From Epithemia pelagica (lineage: Eukaryota > Bacillariophyta > Bacillariophyceae > Surirellales > Surirellaceae): a stretch of DNA of 64,000 nt. Shown here piece after piece: positions 10,652 through 21,100 of this stretch. The stretch covers positions 744,001 to 808,000 of the forward strand of contig OX337239.1 of assembly GCA_946965045.2 (NCBI GenBank), given 5' to 3'. Each line of letters opens with the position of its first letter. Position 1 is the stretch's first letter. The notes under the pieces are model-generated. The model had not been told where the DNA came from, did no database searches, and was given only the letters and a program-made list of their open reading frames with translations. Position numbers and translations under genes: made by a program.

Positions 10652-11163
10652 ATTGTAGCGTCTCGATCCAGCCGTCAACTTTCTCGGAAAGCACCTGACC
10701 AATTCAAAAAAGTAAGTAGTATTATCCAGATGATCTCTCTCAAAAGCCAAGCGCCGAGAGAGAGAGTTTCGAGAAATTGTGACGGATGCACACCACATTC
10801 TGCTGAAAGATTTTCAGATGATGACATTTCCGCAACCTGGAAACCCACGAATTTCGGTCGAACTGCCGGCATTTGGCCTTGTAAGAACAAAAACACTTCC
10901 CGAACTTTTTTGTATAAACATCTAAGAAATCCGACGGAAACCAGAACGTCCATCCAGTCCCCGTTTGTACCTCCGTGGCCTTCCAGGTGCGACTCATTTC
11001 ACCGCGCTTCTCCCCCACCGTCCCCCACCTAGTCCTCACTTTTTTGGAAATCAACAAGCCGATCCGTCTTGGACGATTTCTCCTGTTGTCTCAATAGCCA
11101 ACATCATGACGATACTTACTCACTGCGTCGTGTTGTTGTTGTTGTTGCTCATTTTCGTTTTCA
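10652..11163. other. Intergenic region, no supported gene
   Basis: A plus-strand frame beginning at 10592 (hydrophobic start MRWVPPLALVTVILVLIATHI) overlaps the antisense of the LGDNP-motif gene and loses protein character after about 40 codons, so I do not call it. The rest is 5' flank of the LGDNP gene and 3' flank of sulfatase A. Confidence 0.4.
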
Positions 11164-13519
11164 TTAAATGGGATTCCCCGCTTGCGTCCAGGCTTTTAAA
11201 AATCGGTACCGCGCCTTGATGAGATGCAAGGCTTGTCGAGTCGTTTTTGTGGTCCTGGATCGGTTGTGATGCAAGACATCGGATTCTTCGTAGGGATCCT
11301 GTTCGATGTGAAACAATTGTTCGTAGTCAAATTCGGGCCAATAAAAGTACTTGTAATCCTTGCGAATCAAGGCAAAGACCGCCGGCAACACCTTGTTGGC
11401 ATAATTGTGACCCGTAGCGTCCTCCGGACTTCCCTGTGTGTGTGTGGTATGGAACAACAAGAGCACAAACACACACATAAACAAAAGACCATGAACAGAC
11501 ACACACAAAAAAGAGTCTGTGAGTGAGTGGTAGGATCGAAAACCAGGAACTCCCACAAATCCTACAGTTTTTGGGTACGACCGTCGCAGTTCCCCCTTTT
11601 CCCCCACAAAAATGCCTATATATTCATTCATTTGCATGACGTACCGTATTCCATTCGTAAAAGAAATCTTGTCGCCACGTGGCTTGGACGTGGCGTCGTT
11701 CCTCGGCGTCCTGCAGGGTATACAAGGGACTGATATCCCGTCCTTGCATATGTGGTGGAATGGGCAATTGCGCCGCCGTCAAAATGGTGGGTGTCAAATC
11801 CACATTCAAGACCAAGTCGTCCGTATTGCGGGTTCCCCGGACGGACGATGCCATGCGAGGATCTTGAATGACGAGTGGCACTCGAATGGATTCTTCGTAG
11901 GGATACCATTTTTCGGCAAATCCATGTTCGCCATGCAAATTGCCATTGTCCGTGGTAAAAATCAAGAGCGTATTGTCGTAGGCCTGTAATTCTTTTAATT
12001 GCGCAATGACGGCTCCGACGACGGCATCGACTTCAGTGGCCATGCGATACAAATCTTTAATATTGGTTTGATAATGTTCGTCCGTATCAAACCGATTCCG
12101 ATTGCGCACAAAGGCTTGATTGCGAGGGGATTTCATGAATTTGGGCAAGGCTTGGTAGTGTTGTTCCGTGGCAGTCGGGGGACGAGGGATGGTGGCATTT
12201 ACATACAAGACCAAACTTTCGTTCATGGGTTGGTAGGGTGGATGGGCATTGTCACGAGCATGGGTCGCAAAAAAGGAAATTTTGAGAAAAAAGGGACGTT
12301 CGTCTTGCTGGTGGTTGTTATTGTTGGTTTTGGGTGGACGGTGTCGATGGTTGGTATTCCACAAATTCAAAAAGGCCATGGCATCTTCACCATTCAAGTC
12401 GGTAACATGGCGGTCTTTGCCTCGTCGTGTCATCCAATGACGACCATAATAACTTTGAAAGACATCAAAGGATTCCTGCATGTGCTCGGGAGGAGCGGGC
12501 GCATGCCACTTGCCCACCAATCCGGTAAAGTAATGGCCCTTTTGTTTCAAGGTGGAATACAGGGTATCACTCCACGAAAAGCGGTCGTGTTGAAACATTG
12601 TCCTGGAGGCAATCAAGGTATTGCCATGGACGGCCGCCGTCGCACCCGTGGCCAAACTATTGCGGGAAATCCAACAAATACTGGTCGTGACACAATTGCG
12701 GGTAAAGAGCATGCCTCGTTCCGCCATGGCATCAATATTGGGAGTTTGCACATGGGGATTGAGAGCACCCAAGACTTGCATGGTCCAATCGTCGGCATAA
12801 AACAAGACAATGTTCAAGGGTTTGTCATCTTGTGTGTTTTGGTTCGTTGTATCAGGGTCTCGAGTGTGCGGATTCTTCGTGTCCCTCGTTGCTTCTTTGT
12901 GTTGTTGTTTGTCGTCTTTGCTTTCGTCGGGCACTCCATAATAGTCTTGAATCCGACGTAGATTGCGAGTCATATCCACCATGGGTCGGAGGCGGCGGTT
13001 CTGGGTGGCTGTCGAATTCGTATTCTTGTTGGCGTGGCCATTGGGATTTCCTGCTTGTGCTTGTTGTCCAATCGCCAGGGACAGAGTCCGATGATGCGTC
13101 CATGCCAATTGCGTCGAATTGGTGTTATTGTGATTGCGGTTGCGGTTGCGACTACTGGGAGTGGATTTGTGCGGATGCTGCAAAATGTCTTGAATGGCCG
13201 GTCGATTGCGATACCAAGCCGGCAAGGAAACTTTATTTTGGTTCTCATGTGGGGTTGTGGTGGTGGTGGTGGTTGTGGTGGTAGTGTTTGCCACGGTGGA
13301 ACCAAGAAGCAGCAAGTAGTGTTCGAGCCACACGGCCGTTGTCGTTGCGGTTGTGGCACTACTGCTGGATCCGGACGATGGCACAACGACCAAACTCATG
13401 CGGACACTTTGAATCACCAACAACAGCAGGGGTAGCAGGAACCCCAGGAGTACCGCCAAGGACCGAACCGAACATTCTCTTGGAATCATCCTTGTCCTCC
13501 TCATGGTCATCCGGGTCAT
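11164..13519 (-). CDS. Sulfatase (type I, formylglycine-dependent), copy A
   Basis: Exon 1 13519-11645, intron 11644-11434 (211 nt, GTACGT donor, CACAG acceptor), exon 2 11433-11164; about 714 aa. Type I sulfatases hydrolyse sulfate esters using a Cys or Ser converted to formylglycine. Seen here: PLNIVLFYADDW (metal-binding Asp pair), the active-site strand CVTTSICWISRNSLATG with Cys about residue 282 (C-x-x-S-R kept, the usual Pro replaced by Ile), GLVGKWHAP, and FTTDNGNLHGEHG (second metal-binding region). The N-terminus is basic with one hydrophobic segment (LLGFLLPLLLLVIQSVRM), giving a type II anchor or signal peptide, so Golgi or extracellular action on sulfated polysaccharides is likely. 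The start ATG at 13519 is chosen as the first ATG before this segment. A paralogue with the same intron lies inverted at 46594-48924. Confidence 0.88.
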
Positions 13520-13905
13520 GGACCTGGGAGCGGTAGAGTGATGTCTGATGGCGTCGTCGCAACTCGCAACCAAAAAAGGTCTACCGTACCGTAGATAGAG
13601 GGCGGAGCAAAGAAGTAGCCAGGATAGCTGTCATTCTCCAGTCCCGTGCAAGCTTTGGGTCACGGTAAAGTGGTCGCGTATCGGTCGCGTGAAAGATGAC
13701 GTACGTGTCGGATGGAACGTGGTGTCAAGCTGTGCTGCCGACACCACAAAAAAACCAACACAGAGACCAAAACAAGAAGAAGAGAACCAATCCCAGCTCA
13801 TTCGATCCTCTCTTGTATATAGAGACATATAAGACTCGACACTCGACAACTCGCAAGTCGTCGTCTGGATCCAAAAGGCGAGACACAAGAGACAAGAGAA
13901 CGACC
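13520..13905. promoter_or_regulatory. Divergent promoter region, sulfatase A / M16 protease
   Basis: 386 bp between divergent ATGs. TATATAG at 13816-13822, about 84 bp upstream of the protease ATG, is a possible TATA element for the plus-strand gene; this is inference from position only. Confidence 0.35.
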
Positions 13906-16900
13906 ATGGTGTCGTCGTCGTCGTGGTGGACCTCTTCCTCCTCCTCCACTGGGTGTTGTGGGTCCCTGCTATTCTTCTTGGTATTGTCTCTGGACGTTCA
14001 TGCCTTTTCAACCCAACGAGCCTATCAACGAGGCGTCGTTTCTTGGAACCAGTCGGTCGTTACGAATAGTGTTTCCTGGCATGGAAATCTTGCTCCTCCT
14101 GCGTCGATTCCAAGACACTCACGACGACAACGACAACTAAGACAATCACAAGGAGGGATCCATCCGCCACAGTTAACAGTCGCATCCTCCTCCTCGTCGT
14201 CATCCGGGGATAACGAGGAGGAGGAATCGACCAGTGCCCAGTCATTTCCGTCAATAAAGGAAGGATTGCCGGATGTTCGTCGACGACAAATCCTGTTTTC
14301 CATGCTGTCGGCATCCTCCTTGTCTCCCTTTGTGGTGCCACGGGCTCGGGCGGCCGACGACGACACCGACACGACAACAACCACAACAACCGCCGTCGAC
14401 GACAACGACTCGTTGCTGCCCGTGGAGGTGATTGTCCCTCCGCTCGATGACCGAGACTATGTGACATATACCTTGGACAATGGTCTGCGGGTCCTCTTGT
14501 GTTCGGATCCCTCCACCACCGAAGCCGCCGTGGCCATGGACGTTCATGTCGGTGCCACGAGTGATCCGTGGGAGATTCCCGGGTTGGCTCATTTTACCGA
14601 ACACATGTTGTTTTTGGGAACCAAACAATATCCGCAAGAAAATTCCTTTGAAGCCTTTTTATCCAACAATGGCGGGTCGTCCAATGCCTATACCGATTCC
14701 GAAAATACCGTCTATTACTTTGACATGCAAGCCGAAGCGTCGAGCAAATTCATGGAGGGTCTGTCCCGCTTTGGATCCTTTTTTTCCGATCCACTCTTTA
14801 CCGAAGCCGCCACTGGACGAGAACTCAATGCCATTGAAAGTGAAAACAAGGTACGTGTGTGTGTGTGTGTCCCACCATTGTTGTTGTTGTCGTTGTCGTC
14901 GAGAAGAACCACAACAACAAACAAACAACGGCTCGTTCTGACCCATTCACGCCTTGCGTTCGACCGACGGTTTGGGTGGGATTTTCTCTGTCCAACTTGC
15001 TCTCTTTTTCGTTCTCTTTCTTTTTTGACAACCACGAGTAGAAAAATTTGCAAACCGACGCCTTTCGGTTGTTTCAGATTGCCAAAGCCCGAGCCAATCC
15101 CCATCATCCCTTTAGTAAATTTTTTACCGGCAACAAGTATACCTTGTTGGATCAGACGACCGCACAGGGCATTGACTTGCGAGCCCAATTGATTCGATTT
15201 TACCAAACCTACTATTCCGCCAATCAAATGACCTTGGCCGTGGTGGCACCGCAATCCATGGCCGTCCTCCAAGTCATGGTCCAAGATGCCTTTGGGACCA
15301 TTCCCAATTTGGCCGTGGATCCACCCGAACGACAATGGGCGGGAAAGGTCCTTCCGTTTGACGCCAGTAGTAGTAGTAGTAGCAGTATCATTCCCTCGTT
15401 TGGGAGTATGGTACAGGTGGTACCGGTCCAAGATTTGCGACAAATCATGATTTCTTGGCCCATTTTGTATACGTCCGAGCAGGATTTGGAAAATGCTCGA
15501 TTGTACAAAACATCCACCTATGTGGCCTATTTACTAGGTCACGAAGGTCCCAAGTCCTTGCTGTCCTATCTCAAACGAAAAGGATGGGCCAATGGCGTAT
15601 CGGCTGGATCGCAAGAAGAGTTGGCCGACTTTGAAACCTTTGATGTCGTGGTGAGTTTGACCAGTCAAGGACTGGAATCCATTGACGCCATTGTCGAAGC
15701 CATTTACTCCTACATTGCCATGATTCGGGATCGACCCATTCCCGTCACGGTCGTCAATGAAGTACTGCAACTGGAGGAACTGCAGTGGCGGTTTTTGACC
15801 AAGGGCAGTCCCCGAACCTATGCCACGAGTTTGGCCACGGCCATGCAAAAGTATCCACCTCCCTATTACGTGGCTGGACCACGTCGCATGGGCTTGGATC
15901 AGTATACCACGGAAACTCTGGTGGATGCGACGCCGCGTCCGGGATTTACCGATAAAGATCAACTCAGTCGGACCCTGGGCCAAATTGAGGACTTTGTCCG
16001 ATTGCTAACAGTGCAAAATGGGTTGATTACCGTGGTGAGCAAGTCGTTTGAAAATTTGACGGATCAACAAGAAAAATGGTACGGGACCGATTATCGCACC
16101 AAAACCATTGGATCGGCGGTATGGAACCAATGGCAAAATCCCACCAGTTTCAAAAGCCTGGGCATGAATTTCCCCCGTCCCAATGTATTTATTCCATCCG
16201 AATCGGGTCTCCGGGTCAAGAATCCCCGCCTCCCAGTCATCAAGGCCGTCGAACGAACCTTTGAATCTCGAATGACTCCCATTCGTGCTCCACGGATACT
16301 GCAGGACGACGACAAATGGACCGTGTACTTCAAGGAGGATGATCGCTTTGGAGTCCCCAAGGCATTTATCATTTTGGAAGTGGTGAGCAAATTTCCCTTT
16401 GAATCCGCCAAGAATGCGGCCATTGCCAATCTATATGAAGTCTGTGTCGCCGACCGGCTTCAAGAGTATGCGTACGATGGTAAGTGTCAGTCCGTGTCGG
16501 ACCTGTTTGGTACCAAACAATCCAGAAAATTGTGTTCGTCTCATGTACATGCTCTCTTGTATATACTAGCTGGTCTTGCTGGATTGACCTATGAGGTGAA
16601 GGTCGTTGCTCGTGGTGTTCGTCTCACCTTTGGTGGATACAGTGACAAACTCAAAGACTTTGCCTTTTATGTGTCGCAAAAACTTTCCAAGGATGTGCGA
16701 GAGCTTCTCCCTCGCAATGACATTGAATTTGGACGGTACAAGGATCAAGTCATGCGAGGACTCTCCGCCTTTGATGTCAAACAACCATACTTCCACGCGA
16801 GCTATTATTCCCAACTGGTCCTCCAACCGCACAATTTTCTCTACTCCAACAGTGATTTACGGACGGAAACACGAGCCCTTCTCCTCCCCGACTTGGTCGC

Positions 16901-17828
16901 CTACGCGGAATCCTTGTGGAGATATGGTCGAGGAGAAGCTCTCATTCAGGGCAACTTGGACCAAGCAGATGCAGTAGCCGTGACGAAAAAGCTTGAAAAA
17001 ATTCTCCCGTTCCAAAGTGTACCAATGGCTCTCCTACCTCCACGGCTCGAGGCACTCCCGCTTCCTTCGTCCCGAGGAGATGTGGTACCAACCCGATTGC
17101 TCATTACCGAACCCAATCCGGCCGACGAGAACTCGGTGTCCTATATTTTGTTGCAAAGTCTGGGCAAGTCGGAACGAGATCATGTTCTGATTGAGCTTAT
17201 CAGTGCCATTGTCAGTGAACCGTTCTACAACGAATTACGAACACAAAAGCAGCTGGGTTATATTGTCAGTTCCGGGCTTCGTGGGCTGGCCGGAACCAGG
17301 ACATTGGCCTTTGTCGTCCAATCGAACGTTGCAGCTTCGGCCTTCCTGACGGTTGAGATCATCAAGTTCCTGGATAGTGTAAAAAGCAAAATCTTGGAGA
17401 AACTGTCGGACGGGGACATTGCTGTTTATGTCAAGAGTCTTATCGACAGAAAGACTGAACCAGACAAGGAACTGTCGGTGGAAGTAACAAGAAACTGGTC
17501 CGAAATCTCAAGTGGCCGGTTGGAGTTTGGGCGACTCCAAAAAGAAGCCGCCGCTCTTCTCGAAGTCGAAAAGAAAGATTTGTTGGAGTTTTGGGCCAAG
17601 CTTTACACCAATGACGGCCGTCGCGCGTTAATCACGGAAATGATTCCTCGACATGGCGAGGCATCTTCAGTTCTACCACCGACGAGCTCTGGATACGAAG
17701 CAGGCGATCTATTCACGAGTGGACTTGTCTTGGGAATTGATGACATTCCTCAGTTTAGACGAGACAATGAGAAGCTCTTTGATCTTGAACAGTCCTTGCC
17801 GTCCGAAACCCTTCAGCTCAATGAGTGA
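13906..17828 (+). CDS. M16 metalloprotease, insulin-degrading-enzyme-like, with tripartite (thylakoid lumen) targeting
   Basis: Exon 1 13906-14850, intron 14851-15041 (191 nt, GTACGT...GTAG), exon 2 15042-17828; 1243 aa. Splicing restores ESENKKNLQTDAFRLFQIAK, aligned with the conserved IDE segment. The zinc site is the inverted HxxEH motif HFTEH (His229, Glu232, His233) with a distal Glu in ELNAIESE (about 306-313). The C-terminal half has the IDE-type QLGYIVSSGLRG. IDE-like enzymes are zinc peptidases that degrade peptides inside a closed chamber. The N-terminus has three layers: a signal peptide ending VHAFSTQ (Ala-Phe cleavage, diatom plastid signature), a Ser/Arg-rich transit-like region, then RRRQILFSMLSASSLS...PRARA followed by ADDD, which looks like a twin-arginine lumen signal. 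Canonical IDE is cytosolic, mitochondrial or peroxisomal, so lumenal placement is inference. The ATG at 13906 is chosen because it opens the signal peptide directly. Confidence 0.9.
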
Positions 17829-18176
17829 AGGATGGGTATGAGGAATATGTTTTGAAGCAATGCAAACCGGAGAATGGCAGCAATGGGGAAGCTTGTGACC
17901 GTGATATGAGGGGGCAAAAAGGAGATGTTAACCAAACAATCACATGAAAAGCTCCAAATATTTGAAAGGACGAAAGCTCTACATGAGCACTTCTCATACA
18001 CTATCCTTTCCTCATCCCGAGCCAACTGTTGCCCTGAGATAAGGTGTAAGCCCGTACATCAGTAATAACTGGTCATTGCTTTTGAGCGTATCGTATAATA
18101 TCAAAATTGTTCTTCTTAGTTGTGTTTATTTTGTTATGCTAACACAGTTGATGATTCGAACCAGCAGTCTCTGTCA
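17829..18176. other. Intergenic, convergent 3' ends
   Basis: 348 bp between two stop codons on opposite strands; presumably both 3' UTRs. TTCGAACC at 18156-18163 resembles a tRNA B-box half, but no cloverleaf can be folded around it. Confidence 0.5.
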
Positions 18177-21100
18177 TTAAGGGTGGTCATCCTGGGCACT
18201 GCTACTTTCAAATGAAGAAGAGGAATCCATGCGAGTGGGGGTGATGGAGGTCGAGAATGAGCTGCTCTCATTGCTCGAACTGCTGCCGTCGCTATCACTG
18301 CTATCCGATGGTCTAAATATTGAATCGGTCAAGAGAGATCGTTGATTGTGTTTCTGGCCGTTTGGGCTCGCAGACAGGCTTCGATGATGCCTCATCCACA
18401 TGACACTGACAGGAGAACCATTTCGACTCATCTCGATGGCATCGGCACTCGTATCATCAAGAGTCGACATTGCATCGGTGCTGTTAACTGTAGCACATAA
18501 AGTGGCTTCTCCTGGCTGTTTTCTCTTTTTGGTTCTCTTACGGTGATGCCGACCGTGACTCGTCTCAACCGATGCAGCAACGGTTGCCTCAGTCTTCATG
18601 GGGTCATGTACTGTATCACCTCCTGTGACGATCAACTCCAGAGTATGGGCGGCCAAGGATTTGTACAATCTGTAGGAACGGCCCATGGCGGCAAATCGGT
18701 GATGAGTACATTGCAAGGCATGCAACAAGGGTTTTGCCAAGGACGAAGAAGGCAAAATATCACGTGTCGTCATGGGTACATGACTTCGTAAGTACACAAC
18801 AATGGAGTGCACTGCTTCCAAGGCCCATTGGGCGCTCTCGACATCGTCGCGGCCACCACCCACAATTGTGCCGGCAATGCCTCCGTCTACTGCAAAATCC
18901 CACAAGACCTGCAAAAGACTGACCAACACGGGCGTTGTAATGTTTTCTCCCGTAGTTGTGTCTTTGGTTCCACACACGTGCTCTTGCAAAAATTCTGGTC
19001 CTCCGGCTACAGCTGCCATGCAAGCCACTGACGAACTCAACGTAAATACACCATACTTGTACCCTTCTCCTCCACGTCGGGCCAAGGTATTGTAGAGAAG
19101 CAGGACCATTTGAGGAATCGCAGATTCCGTCTGGCGAAGTAGCGTGTAGTGATATTCCGGATCATCCTGGTGAGGATCGTCCTCCACCATGGCGTCACAT
19201 CTGTCCACACTGCGGTTCCTTGCAGTCGTGCGTGATGCTACCCTCTGATTTTGTTGCTGACGTCGCCGATAGCACAGCAAAATGACGGCCATGGCCGCCT
19301 TGAGACTTTGGTATTGCTGATCTTGAATCACCAAGGGCGCAAGGCTCTGCACTGCTCCGGCTTGATGCAAAAAGGGAACGGCCTGATGAACTTGAGCGAG
19401 ATTCATCAAGCAACTGACACACCAAGATGCAGTGGGATCCTTCCATTGGGTAGGATCGGACCCGGCCTGCTGCAACAGATCCAAGAGAGGAGGCAATAGA
19501 CCTGCATGAATCAGCGGTAAGGCATTTTCGGACGATTCGGCCAAGAGCGTCAAGGCTGCAACACATTTTTGCCGAGAGTCGGAAACAAAGGACTCGCGTG
19601 CGACATGAATCAACACTGGTACCACCACGCCTTGATCTCCTGCGACCATGGGAACTTGATTTTCCTTTTCCGCGGCCAAACTCCAAATGACCGAACAGGC
19701 TTTGGATCGTATTTCTTCGTCAAAGTTGGTATCGTTGTCATCCGAGCTGTCACTGTGATCGGCCCAATCGTCTTCTTCTTCATCCGCATCACCGCCGCTA
19801 CTCTTGACAATCATGCGAACAATTGCCTCCACCAAACCAGGATAATGAAACATGGACAATTTGTTGTCATATCCAATGGCCAAATTGGACAAGACGGAAC
19901 AGGTTCGGACACGAGCTTCGTAGGCCGCCACGAGCAAATGTCGGGGAGGATAGCCCCGGGCGGCAAGCCGCTGATCGTGGAGTTCCTCGGGATCGTCTCG
20001 CAAACAAGATCGAAGTGCCGACGACGAAATGTATTCCGTCCGTGCCAGAACGGTTAGCAAGGCTTGCATTACACCCGGTGCGTGGTACACATTACACTTG
20101 AATCGTTTGGAAACCGACAAATTCATCAAGACCGTACAGGCATGGGAAGTGCAATCCGTGGCACCAACGGTATGGTCCGCCAAAGTGCTTTGCAACACAA
20201 CATGTCCCAGTGCTTGAACCAACCCAGGAAACTGGACCAAGGCTTCATCGTTTCGTTCCAGATTCGACAAGTTCTTGATTGCCGTAATGGCCTTGAATCG
20301 AAGCGTTTCCATGGTATTAATGCGATTGGTTCGGTGGCGGACATGCTTTTCATCTTCCTGTAGCAATATAGTCTTGAGTGCCAACAAGAGCGGTGGACAC
20401 GACGCCATGATTGCCTTGGTGGTCGCCGGTCCCGAGCTCAAGTTCATGATTGCATTGGCGGCATGGATCCTTGCTTGTTCCGTCACGGGCGATCGACGAG
20501 GCGGATACGAATGAGACTCGACTGTATGGGGATTGGGTGTCACCATGGGTAGGTTGGAGATGGAGGGTGAGGTGGAAGAGAAGAGGGGGATTTGGGAATC
20601 ACAAACTTGTTGTGGGATGGGCGGAGATCGAGGCGGTGTCGAAAACAAGGGCAATCCATGATTGGGTGGGACATGGGGAGTTGCTCCCGAAGAAACCTGA
20701 CGCACCATTCCCGCGGTTTCGTGTCCTTTCGTCCTCCAAGGGTGATGATCTCTTCTTCCTCCATGCTGTGGTTCGCAGGGTTGCCCCACGGAGTCCTTAT
20801 CCTCCTCCTCTTGTTGCGAAATGAGGAGCACTTGCGCCAAGGCCTCCAACAAGCGAGGAGGTGAAGATGAAGCCTCGCTTTTCGTTGCTGTTGCTGTACC
20901 AGACACGGACGGTGGTGGAGGAGGAGGTGCCACCAAATGGGAAGATACCATTCCGGAATGGACCGTCAAACTTTGAACGACCAAGGCGGCATATTCTTGC
21001 GACAAGCGCCACCATTCCAACGTTTCCTGGTCTTGTGATCCTGACAAGTTGTGGTGTGTCCCAAACTCCCAACACTCCTCCTGCAACGATTCGCCCAAGA

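Noticed and set aside
10592-11032. Plus-strand ORF with a hydrophobic start (MRWVPPLALVTVILVLIATH)
   Set aside because: Its first part is antisense to the LGDNP-motif gene and the remainder lacks protein character; no homologous feature recognised.
11999-12961. 320-codon plus-strand open frame over sulfatase A
   Set aside because: Lies entirely antisense to the conserved sulfatase core; the equivalent shadow also appears over sulfatase B, as expected from codon structure.
18145-18180. Possible tRNA on the minus strand (B-box-like GGTTCGAA)
   Set aside because: No matching A box, acceptor stem or anticodon arm can be placed around it.
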